This document shows positions 1 to 7,208 of a stretch of 11,774 nucleotides of DNA, one piece after another (position 1 is the stretch's first letter; each line of letters starts with the position of its first letter). The position numbers and the translations under genes were made by a program. Under the pieces are notes generated by a model that was not told where the DNA came from, ran no database searches, and saw only the letters and a program-made list of their open reading frames with translations. This DNA comes from Acidobacteriota bacterium (GTDB lineage Bacteria; Acidobacteriota; Terriglobia; Terriglobales; Acidobacteriaceae): NCBI GenBank assembly GCA_025353435.1, contig JANXQR010000306.1, forward strand, positions 1 to 11,774, written 5' to 3'.

Positions 1-612
1 ATATTTCTGCGCTTTTGACATTTCGGTGTGAGCCAGGAAATCATCGCCAGAGCCGGCGGCGATCGTCAGAAGCAGCTTTCTGCCCGTTTTTGACGTTTCA
101 CGATTGAACTGCACGCGAAGTTCCTTGAGTAGTGCTGTGAAGTTTTCGCGGTCTTCATTGCGAAAGGGGTGTCCAGCACCAGACATGCCCGGATATTCCC
201 AATCGATATCGAGTCCATCGAGGTGATAGAGATTGACGAATTCGACGACGCTCTGAATAAATATCTGGCGGCTTTTCTGAGTGAGTGCGACGTCAGAGAA
301 TTGACCGGACCATAGCCAGCCGCCGACGGAAATGAGTATTGCAAGCGAGGGATTTTCCTTGCGGAGATCCACAAGGAACGCCAGGTTTGCGGAATCGTTC
401 GCGTGCTCAAGGACGATCCGGCCGTCCTGGATGTTGGCGAATGCGTAGTTGATGCGCGTGAGGGCGTGCGCATCAATCTGCCCTGGCTGCAACGTCACGG
501 CCTGCGGGAAGACGTAAGCAATCACCTGGGGACTCTGTGTCGACGGAGAACTGGCATGCAGGGCGGGGATAGCAAGCCCCATCGCGAGAAGAATGGGAAG
601 TGTTTTTAGCAT
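1..612 (-). CDS. Secreted glycoside hydrolase family 18 (chitinase-like), N-terminal 204 residues, cut by the window edge
   Basis: Reading the minus strand from ATG at 612 gives an open frame of 204 codons to base 1 with no stop, so the C-terminus lies outside the window. Residues 1-20 look like a signal peptide (MLKTLPILLAMGLAIPALHA), so the enzyme is probably exported. Two GH18 barrel signatures are visible: the strand-3 SxGG motif (S95-V-G-G98, in ILISVGGW) and the strand-4 catalytic motif DGLDIDWEYPG (D132 to G142). Glu139 would be the acid/base catalyst, with Asp135 and Asp137 also conserved. The family hydrolyses beta-1,4-linked GlcNAc polymers such as chitin by a substrate-assisted mechanism. 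Exact specificity, and any C-terminal binding module, cannot be seen. No clear Shine-Dalgarno precedes this ATG, but it is the only start that leaves a proper signal peptide. It is transcribed divergently from fucU. Confidence 0.9.
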   Translation of the reverse strand, partial: MLKTLPILLAMGLAIPALHASSPSTQSPQVIAYVFPQAVTLQPGQIDAHALTRINYAFANIQDGRIVLEHANDSANLAFLVDLRKENPSLAILISVGGWLWSGQFSDVALTQKSRQIFIQSVVEFVNLYHLDGLDIDWEYPGMSGAGHPFRNEDRENFTALLKELRVQFNRETSKTGRKLLLTIAAGSGDDFLAHTEMSKAQKY

Positions 613-645
613 AGGAAAGATTCAATCGCCGCACTTGGTGCCGCG

Positions 646-665
646 TTGATCGCCGGACCAATCAA
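646..665. promoter_or_regulatory. Inverted repeat TTGAT-N10-ATCAA in the GH18/fucU divergent region
   Basis: A perfect 5+5 inverted repeat (TTGAT at 646-650, ATCAA at 661-665) lies in the 163-base gap between the divergent GH18 and fucU starts, about 35-50 bases upstream of the GH18 start. The position suits an operator for a dimeric repressor. The half-sites are short and could arise by chance, and no convincing -35/-10 pair was found on either strand here. Confidence 0.18.
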
Positions 666-775
666 TATGAAATGCTACCACTCAGCTGTTGAGACCCGGC
701 AAGAATGGAACGCGAAGAGGTATTCTCGATGGCAGAACCGATCATGAATATCGACCGCTTGGAGAGTGGAACAAC

Positions 776-1207
776 ATGCTGAAAGGAATCTCGAAATTTA
801 TCGGGCCGGAATTGCTGTCGGTTCTGCACCAGATGGGCCACGGGGATGAGATTGTGCTCGCCGACGCGCATTTTCCGGGACACTCGCTCGGGCCGAAAGT
901 ATTGCGCGCAGACGGCATTCCGGTCCGAGATCTACTTGGCGGCATTCTTCCACTATTTGAACTTGATTCTTACGCGCCGCCGCTGATGATGATGGAGGTG
1001 GTTGCGGGCGACGCGCTCGACCCGGCTGTCGAACAGGACTACATGGCGGTCATCAGTCGCCACGCCCCAGATGCTCTACATCCAATCCGCATCGAGCGCT
1101 ACGCTTTCTACGACCGTGCCAAAGGGGCGTTCGCCATCGTGATGACGGGCGAATTGCGAAAGTACGGGAATTTGATTCTAAAAAAGGGCGTCACCGACGC
1201 GGCATGA
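776..1207 (+). CDS. fucU: L-fucose mutarotase FucU (RbsD/FucU family), 143 aa
   Basis: FucU interconverts the alpha and beta anomers of L-fucose (related members also act on ribose or other sugars), supplying the form used by the next catabolic enzyme; it acts in the cytoplasm. The 143-residue length matches the roughly 140 residues of the family. Residue stretches strongly recall E. coli FucU: PELLSVL-HQMGHGDEIVLADAHFPGHS (residues 11-37; His22 and Asp30 at the active site), LPLFELDSYAPPL (58-70), and FAIVMTGE followed by KYGN and LKKGV near the C-terminus. The ATG at 776 was chosen because homology begins at MLKGISKFIGPELL and GGAGAG at 761-766 is a fitting Shine-Dalgarno; the frame continues upstream to 689 without family similarity. 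No fucose kinase, aldolase, isomerase or permease gene lies beside it, so it seems detached from a fuc operon in this window. The neighbour is a divergent secreted glycosidase. Confidence 0.95.
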   Translation: MLKGISKFIGPELLSVLHQMGHGDEIVLADAHFPGHSLGPKVLRADGIPVRDLLGGILPLFELDSYAPPLMMMEVVAGDALDPAVEQDYMAVISRHAPDALHPIRIERYAFYDRAKGAFAIVMTGELRKYGNLILKKGVTDAA

Positions 1208-1332
1208 CTGGCCATGTGAATGGGGAGTTCCAGTTGAAATGGGTTGGCGCAGAACGGGCGAATCAAACCGCGGCTGGTTCAATGTGCGCACAAGTCCAGC
1301 AATTTTCCCAGCCTATCAGCGGCGCACGCTAG
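1204..1332 (+). CDS. Possible 42-aa ORF overlapping the fucU stop (ATGA)
   Basis: An ATG at 1204 shares the sequence ATGA with the fucU stop (TGA 1205-1207), the classic overlap of translationally coupled genes, and the frame runs 42 codons to TAG at 1330-1332. The predicted peptide starts MTGHVNGEFQLKWVGAERAN and ends ISGAR. I recognise no family, membrane segment or cysteine pattern. Its stop overlaps the stop of the opposite-strand HATPase gene by two bases. It may be a chance ORF filling the convergent gap or the remains of a longer gene. Apart from this the 1208-1328 stretch shows no clear terminator. Confidence 0.2.
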   Translation: MTGHVNGEFQLKWVGAERANQTAAGSMCAQVQQFSQPISGAR

Positions 1333-1775
1333 ACGGAGGCATTCTTATCGCGGGCGACGGGGAACCCCATCGTCAGGCGATTGCCGTGGGACAGCCTTTC
1401 GTACACGAGCGATCCAACGAAACGATGCAGCAGGCGGATGCCGTTACCGCCCGGCGTAATCGATTCAAGATTGGCAGGGGAACCACCATTTGACGAATCG
1501 GGCGCACTCGGGGCGAAGGGTGGAGCTTTATCCTCGACGGCGAAATACAGAGCGCTGTCTGAGGCCCAGGACCGAATGACAATGGGGTGGCCTGGCTCGC
1601 TAAGATAACCATGCAGAACCACGTTGGCAAGCGCCTCTTCCATGCAAAGCTGAATCGCGAATCGGGTCTCTTCGCCGAGTCCGTAAAAATTGACTAGCGC
1701 ATCGATCCATTCCTGAACACGGATCAACTCGGAGAGCTGGCTATCCATTTCGAGCAGGCTCGGCGGCGTGTCCAT
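1329..1775 (-). CDS. Anti-sigma regulatory factor, RsbW/SpoIIAB-type HATPase (148 aa)
   Basis: This is a GHKL-fold kinase of the kind that holds a sigma factor inactive and phosphorylates its STAS antagonist on serine. From the ATG at 1775 the protein has 148 residues, normal for the family. The N-box is MEEALANVVLHGY (residues 45-57, with E46/E47, N51 and H55). The G1 box is VEDKAPPF (80-87), in which the usual DxG glycine is alanine (Ala84). The G2 box is GGNGIRLLHRFV (109-120), followed by VYERLSHGNRLTM. The start at 1775 has a good Shine-Dalgarno (GGGAGA at 1786-1781, five bases away). A start at 1826, adding 17 residues and leaving only two bases after the STAS stop, is possible but has no visible ribosome site. 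It is the last gene of the phosphatase-STAS-HATPase operon. No sigma factor gene is adjacent, so its target is unknown and could be a non-sigma partner. Confidence 0.92.
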   Translation of the reverse strand: MDTPPSLLEMDSQLSELIRVQEWIDALVNFYGLGEETRFAIQLCMEEALANVVLHGYLSEPGHPIVIRSWASDSALYFAVEDKAPPFAPSAPDSSNGGSPANLESITPGGNGIRLLHRFVGSLVYERLSHGNRLTMGFPVARDKNASV

Positions 1776-1828
1776 CAGGGTCTCCCGCTCTGTATGGCGT
1801 CCTGGAATTTGTGGCGCTACCGACATAA

Positions 1829-2164
1829 TTAGCGCAGCGCCGCAACCGCAGCGTGGAGGTCGTGAAAGATCGGGATGATCTCGCCAATGTTGCTGGCTTT
1901 TAGGACTTCTTCCACCATGGGGACTGGGCTGAATAGAACCATTTTTCCGCCGCGACGTTTGATGGCCTGCGCGGGTAGGACGATGGAACGAAGTCCCATG
2001 GACCCGAGAAATGAAACGCTGGCGAGATCGAGCAACAGGAACTTGCAACTGCCAGCGAGCACGTTCATGCGCAGATCGATTGCGGCCGCGCCCTGAATGT
2101 CCAAGCGCCCATCCAGAATGACCCGCGTGATATCTCCGTCCATTGACTCAGTCGAGATGGTCAT
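1829..2164 (-). CDS. STAS-domain anti-sigma factor antagonist, RsbV/SpoIIAA-type (111 aa)
   Basis: A single STAS domain fills the protein, as usual for antagonists of this class. Such proteins bind the HATPase anti-sigma factor when unphosphorylated and release its sigma factor; phosphorylation on a conserved serine turns them off. Visible features are the first strands (ITRVILDGRLDIQGAAAID, residues 12-30), the central strand KFLLLDLASVSF (41-52), and the phospho-acceptor loop LGSMGLRSI (53-61). The family motif is usually DSSG; here the aspartate is Gly54 and the second serine is Met56, but the acceptor serine (Ser55) and the glycine (Gly57) remain. GGAAGG on the minus strand (2181-2176) is the likely ribosome site, about 11 bases from the ATG at 2164. 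It lies 99 bases after the PP2C phosphatase gene and just before its HATPase partner on the same strand, so the three are probably co-transcribed. Confidence 0.95.
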   Translation of the reverse strand: MTISTESMDGDITRVILDGRLDIQGAAAIDLRMNVLAGSCKFLLLDLASVSFLGSMGLRSIVLPAQAIKRRGGKMVLFSPVPMVEEVLKASNIGEIIPIFHDLHAAVAALR

Positions 2165-2263
2165 TTCGATCTTTCCCTTCCTTATTCATAGAATATGCGA
2201 GTCGGACGTCCTGGGAGAGTCTCGTTCATAGTATTCGGCCGTTGTTAATTCCTCGTTACACCG

Positions 2264-3985
2264 TCAAGGGCGTGCGGCCACGGCTTCGGCGCTCATGCCG
2301 TTTCCATTTACACCGCGACGGTATCGGACCACCAGAATCGTAATGTCGTCAGATTGGCTCGCACCTTCTGTGAATTTCTCTACCGCGCCTAGTATTTGGG
2401 CCTGAACTGCTCCCAATGAAGGGTCCTGGCATTGGCCCAGGGCCTCCTTTAGGCGCGCGTCGCCGAAGAGGTCCATGCCAACATCTTCGGCCTCCGTCAC
2501 TCCGTCGGAATACAGCAACAGCGTATCCTCCGGTTCGAGCTGGATGCTGGCTGACGCAAAAGTCGCCTGATCGATAAGCCCGATGGGAAATGATCCGCCT
2601 GTATAAAGTTCGGAAACCTCGCCTCGCCGGAGCAGTAGTGGCGACGGATGGCCGGCGCGAACAAACTCGAGCACCCCGTCGGCATCCAGCAGTCCGAAGA
2701 ACATAGTGGCGTAGCGACCCACCGATGCTCGTCCGCAAAGAAACTGGTTCAGATGGCTAAAGACCGTTACAGGATCGACGCCGAGAGTCATGCCGGAGAG
2801 AGCTCCCTGCAGCATGGTTGTAAGCAGTGCTGCACCGAGGCCTTTGCCCGCTACATCGGCAATAAGAACAGCAGTGCGTCCATCAGGCATTGGGAACACA
2901 TCAAAATAGTCGCCACCCACCTCGTGACACGGCCGGTGAATGCCCGTCATCGCAAGATGCGGATAGTCTCGCATGCCCTGCGGAACAAGGGCCTGCTGAA
3001 TTTCGCGCGCGATGCTCAATTCCTGTTCAAAGCGCTGGCGCTCCCGTTCGCGCTCCATCAGTCGGGCATTGTCAAGGATGCTTGCCGCCTGCGAGCCGAG
3101 GGCATCGAGGATCTGCCGGTCGAGTACGGAAAACGTCGCGGTGCGCTTGGAGTCGAGATACACGGCGCCTAGCAACTGACGCCGGGGGACTTCCCCAGAT
3201 GAGCCGCCAGGACCATGCAGGGAGCCGTACAGGGGAATGACCACCGCCGAGCGCAACAACTGCAGCATCACACTTTGCGCCGTTTGCACATTAAGGTCCG
3301 CGAGGTTCAAATCCTCATTGACGACTGCCGTTTCAAGCTCCATGGCCCGCCCCAGCACAGAGCGGCTCGGATTCATCTTTTCGGGCGGGAGGCTGTCGCC
3401 ATTCTTCCCTCGGGCCACCCTGACCAGCAAGACGCCCGACGCATCGGGTTCCAGCAGCATACCCCGGTCGGCGTGCGTAATAGCAATCGCGTGATCGAGC
3501 ATCGTCGAAAGAACGGCTTCAAGAGGAAGTTGCGAATGCAGCAACTGTGTTGCCTCAAGAAGAAGCTTCAGCCCTTTCAGTTCGGTGGCAGAATCGCCGC
3601 CCCAGGAGCCGAGAAGACTTCGCAGCTTTGTCTCCGCGTGCTCCTGGGTTTGCACGGCGGGCCGCAGCCGGAATACGAGTTGGCATCCATCGTCAGCGCC
3701 CAGGCGTATGCGATCACCATCGGCGAGGGTCTTTCCTGGCGTTTGTTCTCCGTTGACGAAGATGCCGTTGAGCTGACCACGATCCTCAATGCGGAAGCCA
3801 GTTGGTCCCCGAGAAATGGCCGCGCACTTTCGCGAAATGCGCTTGTCATCGATGGGTAAATGGTTGCCGCTTTCCGTGCCACGTCCGATGAGGAACGGGA
3901 GTTCGCCGATCGCAACAATTTGCGATGGACGGTCAGAAAACGCGACCTCGAGATGGGGTTGTATTTGAGTAGATACTTCTTGCAT
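2264..3985 (-). CDS. FHA-GAF-PP2C (RsbU/SpoIIE-type) serine phosphatase, 573 aa
   Basis: This is a soluble three-part signalling phosphatase that should dephosphorylate the STAS protein encoded next to it and so start partner switching. The FHA domain covers about residues 12-107: GRG at 34-36, ISRKCA at 50-55, NG at 73-74. FHA domains bind phosphothreonine; the key Arg35, Ser51 and Asn73 are kept, but the usual His of SRxH is Cys54. A GAF sensor domain follows at about 155-305 (LDHAIAITHADRGML; LLGAVYLDSK). A charged helix (308-332, rich in ERERERQRFEQE) links to the SpoIIE/PP2C domain at 325-556. Its metal-binding acids are all present: GGDYFD (Asp359), ADVAGKG (Asp377), YSDGVTEAE (Asp494) and SDDITILVV (Asp546/547), so it should be active. 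No membrane segment is seen. The ATG at 3985 is the furthest upstream that fits the FHA start; no strong ribosome site precedes it. First gene of the three-gene minus-strand operon. Confidence 0.96.
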   Translation of the reverse strand: MQEVSTQIQPHLEVAFSDRPSQIVAIGELPFLIGRGTESGNHLPIDDKRISRKCAAISRGPTGFRIEDRGQLNGIFVNGEQTPGKTLADGDRIRLGADDGCQLVFRLRPAVQTQEHAETKLRSLLGSWGGDSATELKGLKLLLEATQLLHSQLPLEAVLSTMLDHAIAITHADRGMLLEPDASGVLLVRVARGKNGDSLPPEKMNPSRSVLGRAMELETAVVNEDLNLADLNVQTAQSVMLQLLRSAVVIPLYGSLHGPGGSSGEVPRRQLLGAVYLDSKRTATFSVLDRQILDALGSQAASILDNARLMERERERQRFEQELSIAREIQQALVPQGMRDYPHLAMTGIHRPCHEVGGDYFDVFPMPDGRTAVLIADVAGKGLGAALLTTMLQGALSGMTLGVDPVTVFSHLNQFLCGRASVGRYATMFFGLLDADGVLEFVRAGHPSPLLLRRGEVSELYTGGSFPIGLIDQATFASASIQLEPEDTLLLYSDGVTEAEDVGMDLFGDARLKEALGQCQDPSLGAVQAQILGAVEKFTEGASQSDDITILVVRYRRGVNGNGMSAEAVAARP

Positions 3986-4420
3986 AGGCTTCAGGCTTGT
4001 GATTCTAACAGTCGACCGAACGACAGTGGCCTAAATCGTTCACGGAAAAGCTTTGCACGATGAGCACAAGCGCACGCGGGTTACAGTGCGCCTTAGGCCC
4101 ATGTTGATTAGGGTTCTTGACAAATGGCCGAGGTACCACTAGCGTCAAATTTACTGCGTGCGAAGGGCTTCGTCCAAAATTTGCCGACCAAGTAGTTCGG
4201 CCTGAATTTGTGCGGCTCGACTAGCTCAGACAGCGGTGCCATCCCCCAAATGGCAATTTTTTGATAGCTTGCTTCCGCAATGCGGACAAGTGCGCACCGC
4301 TGAGTTGGGCAATCGTTTTCGCATTTCAAAGTGGGCTGATCCCATCGTTAATGAGACCATTTCGCGCGTAATTTCTACTCCACAAATCTCGGGACTGGGC
4401 ACCAAGGAGAACAATTGAAG
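3986..4420. other. Gene-poor divergent region between the phosphatase operon and the lectin gene
   Basis: These 435 bases separate two divergent transcription units. They hold a 6-bp inverted repeat with a 10-base loop (GCGCAC 4070-4075, GTGCGC 4086-4091), a TAGAAT hexamer on the minus strand near 4000 without a good -35, a TTGACA at 4117-4122 on the plus strand, and the lectin Shine-Dalgarno AAGGAG at 4404-4409. Short frames on both strands (about 60-73 codons between 4108 and 4418) match no family I know. One minus-strand frame contains CPHCGSKL, a zinc-ribbon-like string, near 4285. No tRNA or recognisable structured RNA was seen. Confidence 0.5.
4117..4145 (+). promoter_or_regulatory. Weak candidate sigma70-type promoter for the lectin gene
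   Basis: A perfect -35 hexamer TTGACA (4117-4122) is followed after 17 bases by TAGCGT (4140-4145), which matches only half of the -10 consensus. If used, the leader to the lectin ATG would be about 270 bases long. The poor -10 keeps confidence low. Confidence 0.2.
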
Positions 4421-7102
4421 ATGGCGTTCATCAATTCATTTCGGTTGGCAGCAATTGCGGCTGTGGGCCTTATCGGCGGAGTCGCGCTTGCTGCGGCGCA
4501 GACATGCCCAACGGCACCAATTGGCACGCCAAGCTTTTCCCCGGATTTCAGCATGAACCCACCATGCCTCGCTTTCAATTCGACCAATAGCGGAGGGTTG
4601 ACCGGTTCTCCATCTATAGCGGCTCCGCAGACTGCGCAATCTTCCGTCGCGAGTGTGCTGCGCCTGACCGCCGCTGAGAGTGGATGGGCAACGTCTGCCT
4701 GGTACCAGGCCCCTCAAGTGGTTGCAAATGGATTCTCGACGACATTTGCTTTCCAAATCGGTAATTCATCTACTTATCCCGCCGACGGAATCGCTTTCGT
4801 GATTCAGAACAACGGTACAAGCAGCTTAAGCGAGTTGGGGACTGGCGGCTGCGGTATCGGCTTCGGAAGCAGCAACCTTTGCACCTCGGGAACCGGGATT
4901 CCGAACAGCGTGGCAATCGAGTTCAATACGTTCAACAACGGGACCGGAGTCGACCCCAGCGCGAACGACGTCACCATCCAAAACTGTGGCGGAAACGCCG
5001 CCAACCTCGTCGACTCCTCGTGCTCGCTTGCGACCAACGATCTTTCCGCCACCGGCCAAATCAATCTTTCCGACGGTAGCGTCCATGTAGCCACCGTTAC
5101 CTACACTACCTCCACGCTCTCCAACTGCGGCGGCAGCCGCAACCAGAGTTGCTCCACCCTCGACGTGGTTCTTGACGGCACCGATCTTTTCCCCGGCGGC
5201 GTGCTGTTCGATATGACGACCATCAGCACATCCTCCGCGTTTGTTGGATTCACGGCCGGCACCGGCGGGGGCAATGATGAACAAGACATCGTGAGTTGGA
5301 CATTTACTCCGGCAGGACAGAGCCAGACGGGCACCATCACCCCCAATCCGACTGCTCCCACAACCTTCACCTACAACGGTGGCTTCGCAATTAACGATCC
5401 TACCAGCGGATACGATTTCACGGCCCAACAGACCCCCGCCAGCAACCAGACACTGCAGATGGTAGTCACCACGGTTCCCATGAGCATGGCCGCCTGCAAT
5501 GCGCTTGTTCAAGCGCACACGCCCTTCCCGACTGCGCAATGCTTTGTCTATCAAAATGGCGGCGGTCTGTATCAGGACTCGGCAGTAATGTTCGAGGTGA
5601 CCTGCCCGCCAACCGGATCGTGCGGATCCAGCGCCAGCCCATTTTTTGCCGACCTGGGCACTGACTTCAGTTTCGACTGCCTTAAGAACGTGCCTCTGCA
5701 GTGCGGGCCGCCTGACCAGCCGACCCTTAGCTTTGGCCTACCCCATCTGACGCCGACGGACGGCTTGCCCTCCGTTGGTTTTCTGAAGGGCGAGGGCCCG
5801 GACGCAATCCATCCGTGCACACCGTTTTCAGACAGCATCACCCCGCTGTTCACAAGCAATCAGATTGAGGATTTCCACCTCGGCGATACAAGCGGCGGCG
5901 CTAAAGGCGGCAGTGGCGGCACGACCTCGTGCTGGGTTATGACGTACCAGACTCAGAACGAAACGCCTACCATCTCTATCACTCAGCCTGTCAATGGACA
6001 TTCCTATTCCCTTGGGGAGAGCGACGGCACAACAGCGGCGAGTTACTCGTGTTCCGCAGTCAGTGCGGCTGCCGGGTCTCCGACGGGCCCTTACCTCACG
6101 ATCCCCGCCGGAAGCTGCGCGGCGACCGATACTCCTGGTTCGGCGGTTGCCAATGGATCGCAGTTCGACACCTCAACGCTGGGGCTGCACACATTCACAG
6201 TGCAAGTGCAGGACTCGGCGACCAACACGAACCAGCAATCGGTGACTTACTCCGTGGTGTCGCCTCCGACTATCTCCGGCCCTTCGAGCGCTACATTTGC
6301 ATTAGGCAGCGCAGGTTCCGCGATTTTTAGCGCAACCGGGTACCCGATTCCGACTTTCACGGAGTTGGGGGCATTGCCGTCCGGCATAACCTTTGTGGAC
6401 AATCACAACGGGACAGCCACATTGGGGGGAACGGCCACCACAAGTGGGATCTACTCAATTACCATCACCGCGCAAAACGGCGCGGGCTCGCCAGCAACTC
6501 TGGCCTTCACGCTGACAGCTGCCGGCTCTGCTCCGGCGGCCGGCAAATGCAACGGCGTCTACAACGGAACCTTCAAGGGCAACTTGACCATTTCAGCTGG
6601 CCAGACCTGCAAGTTTGTCGGTGGGGGAATCACCGGAAATGTAACTGAAACCGGTGGCGCCTTCGTCGCGACCAATGCTGCTCTGGGTGGCAACGTCGTG
6701 GTATCCGGAGGGACGTTCTCGGTCGGACCCGCTGTATCCATCAAGGGCAACTTCTCCGTGCTGATTCCCGGCAAATCCACCGTTCAGAGCCAGGTGTGCG
6801 GCGCCACAATCGGAGGTAACGTCCAGGTCCTGGGAAGTGGCACACCCGTCACCATCGGATCCAGTTCGGCATCTTGCCCAGGCAACATCATCACTGGCAC
6901 TTTAACGGTGAGTGCTAATTTCGCCGCGACAGCAATCTACAACAACACCGTGGGGGGAGGCCTGCTTGACCTTGCCAACCTCAAACCGACACAGGTCTTC
7001 TCCAACCATGTTAGAGGCGCTCTGAATTGTGCGGCAGACGTCTCAATCACGGGTGGCGGAAACATCGCAGCCTCGAAGCAGGGACAGTGCGCCAAATTCT
7101 AG
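4421..7102 (+). CDS. Secreted L-type lectin / Ig-like / Gly-Asn-repeat protein, 893 aa
   Basis: A large exported, probably sugar-binding protein. Residues 1-27 form a signal peptide ending ALAAAQ. An L-type (legume-lectin-like) domain spans about 48-297: WYQAPQVVANGFSTTFAFQI, then DGIAFVIQN (Asp122 in the sugar-site loop) and SVAIEFNTFNNG with DPSAND, the metal-binding stretch, in which Asp is replaced by Asn169; it closes with AFVGFTAGTGGGNDEQDIVSWTF. Residues about 305-510 are cysteine-containing and unassigned. A region at 515-615 and a putative Ig-like (He_PIG-type) domain at 615-700 (LPSGITF, ATLGGTATTSGIYSITITAQN) follow. The tail, 710-893, has recurring GN-V/L units (GNLTIS, GNVTET, GNVVVS, GNFSVL, GNVQVL) and paired cysteines, suggesting a beta-solenoid. 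ATG 4421 was chosen; TTG at 4415, two codons earlier, sits closer (5 bases rather than 11) to the AAGGAG at 4404-4409 and is equally possible. No LPXTG, membrane anchor or type IX tail was seen. Confidence 0.9.
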   Translation: MAFINSFRLAAIAAVGLIGGVALAAAQTCPTAPIGTPSFSPDFSMNPPCLAFNSTNSGGLTGSPSIAAPQTAQSSVASVLRLTAAESGWATSAWYQAPQVVANGFSTTFAFQIGNSSTYPADGIAFVIQNNGTSSLSELGTGGCGIGFGSSNLCTSGTGIPNSVAIEFNTFNNGTGVDPSANDVTIQNCGGNAANLVDSSCSLATNDLSATGQINLSDGSVHVATVTYTTSTLSNCGGSRNQSCSTLDVVLDGTDLFPGGVLFDMTTISTSSAFVGFTAGTGGGNDEQDIVSWTFTPAGQSQTGTITPNPTAPTTFTYNGGFAINDPTSGYDFTAQQTPASNQTLQMVVTTVPMSMAACNALVQAHTPFPTAQCFVYQNGGGLYQDSAVMFEVTCPPTGSCGSSASPFFADLGTDFSFDCLKNVPLQCGPPDQPTLSFGLPHLTPTDGLPSVGFLKGEGPDAIHPCTPFSDSITPLFTSNQIEDFHLGDTSGGAKGGSGGTTSCWVMTYQTQNETPTISITQPVNGHSYSLGESDGTTAASYSCSAVSAAAGSPTGPYLTIPAGSCAATDTPGSAVANGSQFDTSTLGLHTFTVQVQDSATNTNQQSVTYSVVSPPTISGPSSATFALGSAGSAIFSATGYPIPTFTELGALPSGITFVDNHNGTATLGGTATTSGIYSITITAQNGAGSPATLAFTLTAAGSAPAAGKCNGVYNGTFKGNLTISAGQTCKFVGGGITGNVTETGGAFVATNAALGGNVVVSGGTFSVGPAVSIKGNFSVLIPGKSTVQSQVCGATIGGNVQVLGSGTPVTIGSSSASCPGNIITGTLTVSANFAATAIYNNTVGGGLLDLANLKPTQVFSNHVRGALNCAADVSITGGGNIAASKQGQCAKF

Positions 7103-7106
7103 AGGA

Positions 7107-7152
7107 TCGATCCGCTTCGCCAATACCTGGCCGAGCGGATCGAATCTTATTT
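7107..7152 (+). terminator. Hairpin terminator after the lectin gene
   Basis: Five bases past the lectin stop, a perfect 10-bp stem (TCGATCCGCT 7107-7116 with AGCGGATCGA 7134-7143) encloses a 17-base loop, in which GCC/GGC can add three more pairs. It is followed on the plus strand by the T-rich ATCTTATTT. The tail is not a pure T run, so intrinsic termination may be incomplete. It lies between two convergent genes and could also slow transcription arriving from the kinase side, although the minus-strand side lacks a T run. Confidence 0.6.
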
Positions 7153-7208
7153 GCTCACACTCATAACTCGCGGAAACGAACACAGCCACTTACCAGGCCT
7201 GCAGTCTT

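Noticed and set aside
66..476. Minus-strand 136-codon ORF in a different frame from the GH18 gene
   Set aside because: It is Ser/Arg-rich and lacks motifs, whereas the neighbouring frame of the same strand encodes the GH18 signature and a signal peptide.
1239..1493. Plus-strand 84-codon ORF over the HATPase 3' end
   Set aside because: It reads antisense through the HATPase G2 box and has no recognisable features.
1776..2048. Minus-strand extension of the HATPase gene to 2048
   Set aside because: The extra residues are Arg/Ser/His-rich and lie within the STAS gene in another frame; the family domain and a good ribosome site both point to 1775.
2165..2263. 15-codon minus-strand frame in the phosphatase-STAS gap
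   Set aside because: Very short, with no well-placed ribosome site; the gap is better read as a spacer with the STAS ribosome site.
2648..3859. Plus-strand ORFs of 174 and 214 codons antisense to the phosphatase
   Set aside because: The minus strand encodes FHA, GAF and PP2C motifs in order; the plus frames show none and are shadows.
4826..5554. Minus-strand 242-codon ORF antisense to the lectin domain
   Set aside because: The plus strand encodes a signal peptide and lectin motifs in a continuous 893-residue frame; the antisense frame has no family pattern.
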